Source: Acidobacteriota bacterium (lineage in GTDB: Bacteria > Acidobacteriota > Blastocatellia > RBC074). Taken from it: a stretch of 5,314 nucleotides of DNA. The notes below the pieces were generated by a model, which was not told the origin of the DNA, searched no databases, and saw nothing but the letters and a program-made list of their open reading frames with translations. Location of the stretch: positions 1 to 5,314 of the forward strand of contig JAGNMH010000450.1 of the NCBI GenBank assembly GCA_017991275.1. The letters run 5' to 3'. Position 1 is the stretch's first letter, and every line of letters begins with the position of its first letter. The translations under genes were made by a program, and so were the position numbers. Positions 1 to 5,314 of this stretch are shown piece after piece.

Positions 1-1
1 A

Positions 2-79
2 GGTCAGCAGGGGCAACAAGGTCAGCAGGGACAACAAGGTCAGCAGGGACAACAAGGTCAGCAAGGTCAACAAGGTCAA
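2..79 (+). repeat. In-frame tandem repeat encoding Gly-Gln-Gln
   Basis: Three 18-base units (2-19, 20-37, 38-55) are followed by two 9-base units (56-64, 65-73) and a partial unit (74-79). Units two and three are identical; unit one differs by a single third-position base (ggg for gga). All encode Gly-Gln-Gln, so gain or loss of 9- or 18-base units would keep the frame. The array may begin to the left of the window. Confidence 0.93.
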
Positions 80-535
80 GGCGGCGGTCAATCCGGCGGC
101 AATCGCAACGGCGATCCGCGCCAGCAATCGCCGAGCAATCAAAACCAGCAAGCTGGTTCCGGCGGCGGCCCGATCCGTAGTTCAGGTCAACGACAAGTCG
201 GCGCTGAATTACGCGAATACTTGAAGGACGCTGAAGCTCTGCGCCGCGATTTGGGCAAAGACCGCGATCTAGCTCGCGGACTGGATCAGGCGATTCAAGG
301 CCTGCGGCAGGCCAACGATGCCATCAACCGTGACGATATGCAGACAGCCTTGTTGTTAAGAGATCAGGTTGTTGAGCCATTACGTGGCTTGGAAATGGAA
401 CTGAGCAAGCGCGTTCAGGCAAAGCTGGGAACCAATCGGCTGAGATTAGGTGACGAAGGCGCGGCTCCGGCAGGGTATCGAAAACTGGTGGACGAATACT
501 ACAAACGACTGTCCAGCCAAAAACCGAATCAGTAA
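2..535 (+). CDS. Gln/Gly-repeat protein with C-terminal helical domain, 5' partial
   Basis: The reading frame is open from the left edge to a TAA at 533-535, giving 177 visible codons; the start lies outside the window. It opens with eight Gly-Gln-Gln units (2-73), then a Gly/Gln/Ser/Asn-rich linker to about visible residue 70. A charged, probably helical segment follows (about 72-145, rich in Leu, Arg, Asp and Glu), then a short tail with a Tyr-Arg-Lys-Leu-Val-Asp-Glu-Tyr-Tyr motif near the C-terminus. This resembles the C-terminal end of large DUF4175-like or 'IF-2-like' proteins of Acidobacteriota, which join Q-rich repeats to a terminal Y..LV..YY helix. That match is from memory and moderate. 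No catalytic motif is visible and the function is unknown. A TTG at 221 could be read as a start, but the frame is open and compositionally continuous upstream, so it is more likely an internal Leu codon. It converges with the minus-strand operon across a hairpin. Confidence 0.8.
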   Translation, partial: GQQGQQGQQGQQGQQGQQGQQGQQGQGGGQSGGNRNGDPRQQSPSNQNQQAGSGGGPIRSSGQRQVGAELREYLKDAEALRRDLGKDRDLARGLDQAIQGLRQANDAINRDDMQTALLLRDQVVEPLRGLEMELSKRVQAKLGTNRLRLGDEGAAPAGYRKLVDEYYKRLSSQKPNQ

Positions 536-541
536 AACTGT

Positions 542-590
542 TCCCTGGGCGTATCGAAGTACGCAAAGCGCACTTCGATACGCCCAGGGA
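542..590. terminator. Perfect 19-bp inverted repeat between convergent genes, likely bidirectional terminator
   Basis: Arm 542-560 (tccctgggcgtatcgaagt) is the exact reverse complement of 572-590, around an 11-base loop (561-571). The loop can add three more pairs (562-564 with 568-570) after one mismatch. It begins 6 bases after the TAA of the left gene and ends one base before the stop codon of the FAH-family gene, so it fills the convergent gap. Neither side has a clear T-tract, so it is not a classic intrinsic terminator. It could instead block 3' exonucleases or be a copy of a dispersed palindromic repeat. Confidence 0.7.
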
Positions 591-1481
591 TTAGCCAGCC
601 ACAACTTTGTTTCGTAACACGCCGACGCCTTCGATTTCGACTTCTACAACATCGCCTGGCTTCATCGGTTTGGTGACGCCGGGCGTTCCCGTGTAAATCA
701 AATCCCCCGGAGTCAAAGTCACATACTTGCTGGTGACGCTGACAATCGTTTCGCAATCGTAAATCAGTTCTTTGGTCGAAGATTCCTGCACGACCTGCCC
801 ATTCAGCCGAGTCCGCAACATCAAGTTGCCGTAATCCAACCCGCGAGCTACGCACGGGCCAGCCGGGCCAAACGTGTCTGCGCCTTTGGCTCTCCACCAT
901 TGAATGTCTTTGTCAGCGCCGTTTTGCCAATCGCGTTCGCTGACATCGTTACCGCAGGTCACTCCCCAAATCGCTTCGCGCGCCTGTTCGCGCGTGGCGT
1001 TGCGAATCGTCTTGCCGATGACCAAAACCAGTTCGCCTTCGTAATGCAGATTCTTTGCGTCAGGCGGATAAACAATCGGAGCTTCGTGCCGCTGCAAACA
1101 GGTTATAGGTTTGAAGAAGTTCTCTACTCGCGGCGGAGGCGGCGTGTTACCGACATGGCTTTTGTAATTTCGCGCGACGGCAATGACTTTCGGAGCTTCG
1201 CACGGAACCAGCACCATGACACTTTTCAGCGGATGCACCACGCGAGTCGGCTTGCCTCCGGCCAGAAAACTGCCTGTCAATTCTCGGACGGTCTCGCCTT
1301 CCAACTTGCCGTATGCTGTGCGTCCAGCCTTTTCAAAACGAACAAACTTTTCAACCGCAGTCGAAGCCTGAGCTTCGATTGAACCGGCAACCGCAATCGA
1401 AACCGCCGCGCCAGCCAACAGTTCTCGCCGAGTCAATCGGTTATCGTTTAGCTCTGCCAACTCTTGTTTGGTTTGATTCAT
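591..1481 (-). CDS. Exported fumarylacetoacetate hydrolase (FAH) family protein
   Basis: This 296-residue protein is the last gene of the operon. The N-terminus has a twin-arginine signal (Thr-Arg-Arg-Glu-Leu-Leu, residues 17-22), a hydrophobic stretch and a plausible Ala-Gln-Ala cleavage site after residue 39, so periplasmic export after folding is predicted. The FAH C-terminal catalytic domain spans about 97-295. Visible family features are RNYxxH (104-109), the metal-binding Glu148-x-Glu150 in HYEGE, Asp179, a Lys199 followed by DTFGPxGP, and GDLIYTGTPG (259-268). Family members cleave or decarboxylate acylpyruvates and beta-diketo acids using Mg or Mn; the substrate here is unknown. Where FAHD1-type enzymes have His-x-x-Glu, this protein has His109-x-x-Asn112. 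A PPPP run lies at 114-117. The frame is open further upstream, but the ATG at 1481 has AAGGAG (1493-1488) six bases ahead and starts the signal peptide. That Shine-Dalgarno overlaps the stop of the preceding esterase gene. Confidence 0.92.
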   Translation of the reverse strand: MNQTKQELAELNDNRLTRRELLAGAAVSIAVAGSIEAQASTAVEKFVRFEKAGRTAYGKLEGETVRELTGSFLAGGKPTRVVHPLKSVMVLVPCEAPKVIAVARNYKSHVGNTPPPPRVENFFKPITCLQRHEAPIVYPPDAKNLHYEGELVLVIGKTIRNATREQAREAIWGVTCGNDVSERDWQNGADKDIQWWRAKGADTFGPAGPCVARGLDYGNLMLRTRLNGQVVQESSTKELIYDCETIVSVTSKYVTLTPGDLIYTGTPGVTKPMKPGDVVEVEIEGVGVLRNKVVAG

Positions 1482-1487
1482 GGTTTT

Positions 1488-1493
1488 CTCCTT
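1488..1493 (-). promoter_or_regulatory. Shine-Dalgarno of the FAH-family gene, overlapping the upstream stop
   Basis: On the minus strand AAGGAG lies 6 bases before the ATG at 1481. Its first base is the last base of the esterase TGA (1495-1493), read as TGAAGGAG. This decides the start codon and suggests translational coupling of the two genes. Confidence 0.85.
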
Positions 1494-2677
1494 CACTTGG
1501 TGCGCCACAATCCCGGCAGAAATTTCGCGTGCAGCAAATGCCGCCAAGTTCCCCAATCGTGGCCGCCGTCGCCGCCGACGTAATACTCGTGTTTGACGTT
1601 GTATTTGGACAGCACGTCGTGCAGCACGTTGGTGCGAGTTCCGGGCTTGTCTTCGTAAGTTCCCTGCCCGACAAACAGGTAATCAACTTTCTTGTTTACG
1701 GCTGGATCATTCAGGAATTCGGCGCTGCTTTTTTCAGTGTCCACATCGCCCGCGCTCAGAACTCCAAACGAAGCGAACAGGTCAAGCGACTTGAAACCTA
1801 CAAACTGAGTATGCCGCCCTCCCATCGAAAGCCCAGCCAGCGCGCGGCCTTTGCGATTGGCCTGGACGCTGTAATTTTTTTCGACAAACGGAACGATGTG
1901 TTTGCGTAACTCTTCCTCAAAAATTTTGAAGGTCAATTCGACGTGTTTCGGATGGCTGCGATGAACGACTTGATTGTTAGGCATGGCGATAATCATCGGA
2001 ACGGCTTTGCCTTCGGCCAGCAGGTTATCAAGTATGAAATTCGCGCGACCTTCCAGCCCCCAATTTGAAGCCGCTTCGCCGCTGCCGCCAACCAGATACA
2101 ACACCGGATACTTCTTTCTGATGGAATAACCAGGCGGAGTGTAAACAAACATTTCGCGTTCGCCGCCAGTCACTTCGGAATGATAAATGTGCCGAGTCAC
2201 CGCTCCGTGCGGAACGTTGCGAGCGTCGTAATAAGCCGGGCCGTCGCCGTGAACAACCAACTGGCTGTAAGGCGGCTGGTCGCCGACTCCGGCAATCGTG
2301 TTGTTCGGATCGGGAACCGTCGCGCCGTCAATCGTCAGCTTGTAAACGTAAATGTTCGGCTTGACCGGCCCAACTTTCAGAGTCCACACGCCGTCATCGC
2401 TTTTTTGAAAAGGCAGCGGAGCGGTTTTTCCCAACGCCAGCAACAGCGGCCCACCGGCCAGCAAAACTTCCTGAGCTTTCGGAGCTTTGACGCGAAACGT
2501 CACGCTGCGGTCGTCGTGAACTTCGGGCGAAATCTGGTTGGCTCCGTAAGGAACCAGCTTTTCAGTGTTCTTTTGCGGGTTCCAGTCCAGATTGACTTGA
2601 GCTTGTTGAGCGTGAGCAGCAATCGCCGCCGCTGTCAGCAGTAACAAAAGAAAAGTTTTCGACATGTATTTGTTCAT
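1493..2677 (-). CDS. Secreted esterase, alpha/beta hydrolase (esterase D / feruloyl-esterase-like) with N-terminal Ig-like domain
   Basis: This 394-residue protein is the middle gene of the operon. A signal peptide (Leu-rich core about 8-20) has a likely cleavage site after Ala-His-Ala (residue 23). An E-set/CBM48-like beta domain follows (about 45-145), with the FRVKAP and WTLKVGPVKPNIYVYKL patterns usual in secreted esterases of this group. The hydrolase domain covers about 160-392. The nucleophile is Ser284 in GLSMGG, the probable acid is Asp343 in the GQGTYED segment, and the base is His373 in GGHDW. The family hydrolyses carboxylic esters such as feruloyl, acetyl or siderophore esters; the substrate here cannot be told. 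After the first core strand the sequence reads LVGGSG (195-200), where most relatives have a His-Gly pair near the oxyanion hole. The frame extends upstream into the PQQ gene, but the ATG at 2677 has AGGAGG (2691-2686) eight bases ahead and begins the signal peptide. It lies 22 bases after the PQQ dehydrogenase stop. Confidence 0.92.
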   Translation of the reverse strand: MNKYMSKTFLLLLLTAAAIAAHAQQAQVNLDWNPQKNTEKLVPYGANQISPEVHDDRSVTFRVKAPKAQEVLLAGGPLLLALGKTAPLPFQKSDDGVWTLKVGPVKPNIYVYKLTIDGATVPDPNNTIAGVGDQPPYSQLVVHGDGPAYYDARNVPHGAVTRHIYHSEVTGGEREMFVYTPPGYSIRKKYPVLYLVGGSGEAASNWGLEGRANFILDNLLAEGKAVPMIIAMPNNQVVHRSHPKHVELTFKIFEEELRKHIVPFVEKNYSVQANRKGRALAGLSMGGRHTQFVGFKSLDLFASFGVLSAGDVDTEKSSAEFLNDPAVNKKVDYLFVGQGTYEDKPGTRTNVLHDVLSKYNVKHEYYVGGDGGHDWGTWRHLLHAKFLPGLWRTK

Positions 2678-2685
2678 TGATTTGA

Positions 2686-2691
2686 CCTCCT
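2686..2691 (-). promoter_or_regulatory. Consensus Shine-Dalgarno of the esterase gene
   Basis: AGGAGG is read on the minus strand 8 bases before the ATG at 2677, inside the 22-base gap after the dehydrogenase stop codon. It is the strongest ribosome binding site of the three operon genes and rejects the longer upstream reading of the frame. Confidence 0.85.
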
Positions 2692-2699
2692 GAAGCCGG

Positions 2700-5102
2700 T
2701 TATTCCGGCAAAGCAAAGCTGTACAGCACTCCGCCCGCCGCCAATGCGATGAATTGTTTTCCGTCAACCGCGTAACTGATCGGAGCCGAAGCAATCGTGC
2801 CTCCGGTTTGGAATCGCCACAGCAACTTGCCGGTTTTGGATTCCAGCGCGATCAAATTGCCTTCGCGGGTTCCGGCGAAAACGATGCCGCTGGCCGTAGC
2901 CATGACTCCGGCAGCCAGCGAGCCTTGAGAGATTTTGTATTCCCACTTTTTCGCGCCTGTCGTTGCGTCCAGCGCGCGAATGCCAGCGTAATTGTTTTCG
3001 CCCGCCGGAAGCGTTCGACCTCCCCAATAACCTTTGCCCGGTTCATAAGCCATTTCCGAACGGACGAAGCGATTGCCTGATTCCGAAAACTCCAAAAACA
3101 GCGAATTCAACGATTGATCCAAAGACGGAGCTTGCCAGTTCGTGCCGCCCACCAGCGAAGGAAAAACGACGTTGCCTTCAGCCGAAGCCCCTGAATTCAG
3201 CGCGAATTTCGGGCGACCATTCGCGTCAAAGCCTTCATTCCAGGTTTGGCGAACAAACGGCGTAGCCTGTAAAAACTTGCCGTTGGTTCGATCCAGCACA
3301 TAAAAGAATCCGTTGCGATTGGCTTGCAGCAACAGCTTGCGCGGCTGGCCTTGCCAAACGGCGTCCACCAAAATCACGTCCTGATTGGCGTCCCAATCGT
3401 GGTCATCATTTGGCGTAGTTTGATAATGCCACTTCAACTTGCCGGTGTTCGGGTCAAGCGCGACGATGCAATCCGAAAACAGGTTGTCGCCTTTGCGAAT
3501 CTGCGCGTCCATATCCGGCCCCGGATTTCCAATCGTCCAATACAGCAAATCCAGTTCTGAATCGTAACTGCCCGTCAACCACGTAGCTCCGCCGCCGGTT
3601 TTCCAGCTATCGCCCAACCAGGTTTCGTTACCAGCTTCGCCTTTGCCCGGAATCGAATAAAACCGCCAGAGCCGTTTGCCTGTCTTGGCGTCGTAAGCGT
3701 CCAGGAATCCGCGAATGCCGTGTTCGCCACCAGCTACGCCAACAATGATTTTGTCTTTCACGGCCAACGGCGGCGAAGTGATGCTGTATCCATACATCGT
3801 GTCCGCCACCTGGACTTCCCACAGCGGCTGACCGGTTCGCGCGTCCAAGGCAATCAACGCAGCGTCCAACGTGCCGAAGAAAATTCGATTGCCGAGCATT
3901 GCCACGCCTCGATTGAAACGGTTGCTTTCATAAGGATTGACGACTTTCTGTTTGCGCTCGTACTTCCAGATTTGCAGCCCAGAGCGCGCATCCAACGCGT
4001 AAACTTCGCCGGGCATTCCGGCTGTGTACATCACGCCGTCAACCACCAGCGGCGTAGCTTCAAGCAAAGTGTCGCCCGGCATTTGCACCGCCCAGCGCGC
4101 CTGCAACTGCGCGACGTTCGTTGTGTTGACCTGCTTCAAGGCGGAAAAATGTTTGCCGCCGAAATCTCCCCAATACGTCAGCCAGTTGTGCGGCTCAGCG
4201 GCGGAATTGCGAATGCGGTCGAAACTCAATCCGCCCGGAATGTCCGCCGCAGCCGTTTTGGCCAAATCGCGCCCGTCGCAGGATTTCAGGTAAGCCACCA
4301 GATTTTGAATCTCGGCTTCGGACAATTTCTTGGAGTAATCGCCGGGCATCAACGAACCGGCTTCAGTGCGAATGTCTGTAAGGTTCTTCTTTTCCAGCAA
4401 ATGCAGCTTGCCGGTGGCGTCAACCAACACCATCGAATAAGTGTCCTCGCTGCGCCGAATGCCGCGCAATTCTTTGCCATCTCTGGTTTTGACTACGACG
4501 ACTCCGCCCGGAGTCCGCCGCCTTCCGCGAGCGTTCTGCCCTGTGCTGGTTGCCGGATCAACAATCTTTTGCTTCAACAAATCCGCCGACAACCGAGCGG
4601 CGCTCGACAAATCCGGCCCTACGCTGGCTCCGCGAGCGTTGATTTCGTGGCAAGCCGCGCAGTTCGCCTTGCCAAAAAACAACTGCTCGCCAGCCAGTAA
4701 ATTTCCGGCAACGGCTTCATTACCTGTTGACGAAGAAGTCGCTGGCGCGTTCAGGCTGCGGATGTAGCTGACCAATTGCCAAATCTGATCTGAAGACAAT
4801 CTTTTGAACGGCGGCATCTGAGTGCTGGGAATGCCGTTCTGAATGTTCAGAAAGATTTCGCCGTCCAGATTGCCTCGACGAAAACTGCCGCCCGCCAACG
4901 CAGGAGCGCGTTCGCTACCGCGAGCTTCTCCGCCATGACACGACTGGCAAGCCAGTTCATACAATCGCGCTCCTGCGGCCACTGCTTCCGGCTTTCCGGC
5001 AAACGGGTTCTTTGCATTTTGCTGCGTATGTTCCTGAGCCAGCAACGCGCTGGCCAAAACACACAACAAGACGACGCTGAAAAATCTTCGGTTGAATTTC
5101 AT
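2700..5102 (-). CDS. PQQ-dependent alcohol dehydrogenase with two N-terminal cytochrome c domains (quinohemoprotein)
   Basis: This 800-residue protein is the first gene of the operon. A signal peptide (1-22, ending ALLA before Gln23) sends it to the periplasm. A first cytochrome c domain (about 38-118) has CQSCH at 52-56 and a probable axial Met96. A second heme domain (about 136-276) has CAACH at 148-152, VGPDL, a beta insert and LMPGD with Met252; this is the Planctomycete/Verrucomicrobium-type heme domain (TIGR02603-like). The eight-bladed PQQ propeller (about 300-800) shows repeated DAxTGxxxW blade motifs. Expected cofactor and metal residues are Glu460 (GGEHG), Asn526 (GNPGP) and catalytic Asp571 (HDWDAN). 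Family enzymes oxidise alcohols, here with likely internal electron transfer to heme. The usual vicinal Cys pair before NRGVA is absent (SNRFNRGVA), and Asn573 occupies the extra Asp position typical of lanthanide enzymes. Most single-domain relatives are about 600 residues. The start is fixed by an in-frame TGA at 5111-5109; AAGGAA (5119-5114) is a weak Shine-Dalgarno 11 bases upstream. The substrate is unknown. Confidence 0.93.
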   Translation of the reverse strand: MKFNRRFFSVVLLCVLASALLAQEHTQQNAKNPFAGKPEAVAAGARLYELACQSCHGGEARGSERAPALAGGSFRRGNLDGEIFLNIQNGIPSTQMPPFKRLSSDQIWQLVSYIRSLNAPATSSSTGNEAVAGNLLAGEQLFFGKANCAACHEINARGASVGPDLSSAARLSADLLKQKIVDPATSTGQNARGRRRTPGGVVVVKTRDGKELRGIRRSEDTYSMVLVDATGKLHLLEKKNLTDIRTEAGSLMPGDYSKKLSEAEIQNLVAYLKSCDGRDLAKTAAADIPGGLSFDRIRNSAAEPHNWLTYWGDFGGKHFSALKQVNTTNVAQLQARWAVQMPGDTLLEATPLVVDGVMYTAGMPGEVYALDARSGLQIWKYERKQKVVNPYESNRFNRGVAMLGNRIFFGTLDAALIALDARTGQPLWEVQVADTMYGYSITSPPLAVKDKIIVGVAGGEHGIRGFLDAYDAKTGKRLWRFYSIPGKGEAGNETWLGDSWKTGGGATWLTGSYDSELDLLYWTIGNPGPDMDAQIRKGDNLFSDCIVALDPNTGKLKWHYQTTPNDDHDWDANQDVILVDAVWQGQPRKLLLQANRNGFFYVLDRTNGKFLQATPFVRQTWNEGFDANGRPKFALNSGASAEGNVVFPSLVGGTNWQAPSLDQSLNSLFLEFSESGNRFVRSEMAYEPGKGYWGGRTLPAGENNYAGIRALDATTGAKKWEYKISQGSLAAGVMATASGIVFAGTREGNLIALESKTGKLLWRFQTGGTIASAPISYAVDGKQFIALAAGGVLYSFALPE

Positions 5103-5146
5103 TCGCTTTCAGATTCCTTGTGATTGGTTTGACTATCTGGCGACGG

Positions 5147-5175
5147 ACTATAAAAGCCATTCAGTTGATGGTCAA
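5147..5175 (-). promoter_or_regulatory. Predicted sigma-70 promoter of the three-gene operon
   Basis: On the minus strand TTGACC (5175-5170) and TATAGT (5152-5147) are separated by exactly 17 bases; each matches consensus at five of six positions. Transcription would start near 5140, leaving a leader of about 38 bases before the ATG at 5102. No other promoter-like pair was seen in the short gaps between the operon genes. Confidence 0.65.
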
Positions 5176-5197
5176 TGAAGTTGCGCCCAGAACTTCC

Positions 5198-5217
5198 AAT
5201 TTACCCAACGGTAAATT
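5198..5217. promoter_or_regulatory. 8-bp palindrome, candidate operator upstream of the promoter
   Basis: AATTTACC (5198-5205) and GGTAAATT (5210-5217) are perfect reverse complements around a four-base spacer. The centre lies about 67 bases upstream of the predicted transcription start, a position usual for an activator. No regulator gene is visible in the window. A small hairpin of no function is the alternative. Confidence 0.45.
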
Positions 5218-5314
5218 AGTATCCGCCCGCGATGCCGCTGCCAGGCATTGCGAAACTCACAATGGAAAGAGCCACCCCACTTTTTTAGACCTTATCGGCC
5301 TGTTGACTCTGTTC
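5218..5314. other. Right-edge stretch with no assignable gene
   Basis: The bases upstream of the operon promoter hold no supported complete gene. On the minus strand a frame entering from the right edge reads nine hydrophilic codons (EQSQQADKV) to a TAA at 5287-5285 and could be the tail of a preceding gene. On the plus strand a frame from ATG 5168 stays open for 49 codons to the edge but has no Shine-Dalgarno and no recognisable motif. Neither is long enough to call. Confidence 0.4.

Noticed and set aside
2..79. The tandem repeat considered as a CRISPR array.
   Set aside because: There are no spacers; units are contiguous multiples of 9 bases in frame and encode Gly-Gln-Gln.
221..535. A separate 104-residue gene starting at TTG 221.
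   Set aside because: The same frame is open to the left edge with continuous coding character, and there is no Shine-Dalgarno before 221, so this is the end of a larger protein.
900..1909. Plus-strand open frames of 160 and 198 codons antisense to the FAH-family and esterase genes.
   Set aside because: They overlap each other and two well-supported genes, lack ribosome binding sites and show no family motifs.
2180..2644. Plus-strand open frame of 154 codons antisense to the esterase N-terminal domain.
   Set aside because: Val/Arg/Asn-rich product with no domain, wholly inside a signal-peptide-bearing real gene on the other strand.
3720..4700. Long plus-strand open frame of 326 codons antisense to the PQQ dehydrogenase gene.
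   Set aside because: The opposite strand encodes a clear full-length family protein with all motifs; the antisense product is Arg/Gln/Val-rich, has no recognisable domain, and reflects codon bias of the real gene.
5129..5154. Plus-strand promoter-like pair TTGACT and TATAAA divergent from the operon.
   Set aside because: The spacer is only 14 bases, too short for a normal sigma-70 promoter, and no supported gene lies downstream on the plus strand.

Overview
The window looks like a chromosomal segment from an Acidobacteriota-type bacterium, possibly Blastocatellia or Solibacteres. That placement is an inference. It rests on moderate GC, a Gln/Gly-repeat protein with a C-terminal helical tail, a PQQ alcohol dehydrogenase carrying a Planctomycete/Verrucomicrobium-type heme domain, and several exported catabolic proteins together. 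No rRNA, tRNA, CRISPR array or insertion sequence was seen.

Layout. Positions 2-535 (+) hold the C-terminal part of a protein with a GQQ tandem repeat; its start lies to the left of the window. A strong hairpin (542-590) fills the gap between convergent genes. Three genes then run on the minus strand as one tight operon, transcribed right to left. The first (5102-2700) is an 800-residue secreted quinohemoprotein dehydrogenase with two N-terminal cytochrome c domains. The second (2677-1493) is a secreted alpha/beta-hydrolase esterase with an N-terminal immunoglobulin-like domain. The third (1481-591) is a fumarylacetoacetate-hydrolase-family protein with a twin-arginine signal. The gaps are 22 and 11 bases, each with a good Shine-Dalgarno. 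The right-hand 212 bases (5103-5314) hold a near-consensus sigma-70 promoter for the operon, with an 8-bp palindrome upstream of the -35 element. No convincing complete gene lies there.

How the genes may work together. All three operon products carry export signals, so the operon looks like a periplasmic oxidation module. The esterase would release an alcohol from an ester. The PQQ enzyme would oxidise the alcohol and pass electrons through its own two hemes to the respiratory chain. The FAH-family protein would act on a beta-diketo or acylpyruvate-like product. The substrate cannot be read from the sequence, and the pathway order is inference. The hairpin after the last gene could end transcription for both convergent units.

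The points most worth a second look are the exported FAH protein with an apparently altered catalytic dyad, the N-terminal double-heme arrangement of the PQQ enzyme, the perfect 19-bp hairpin, and the promoter-palindrome arrangement.
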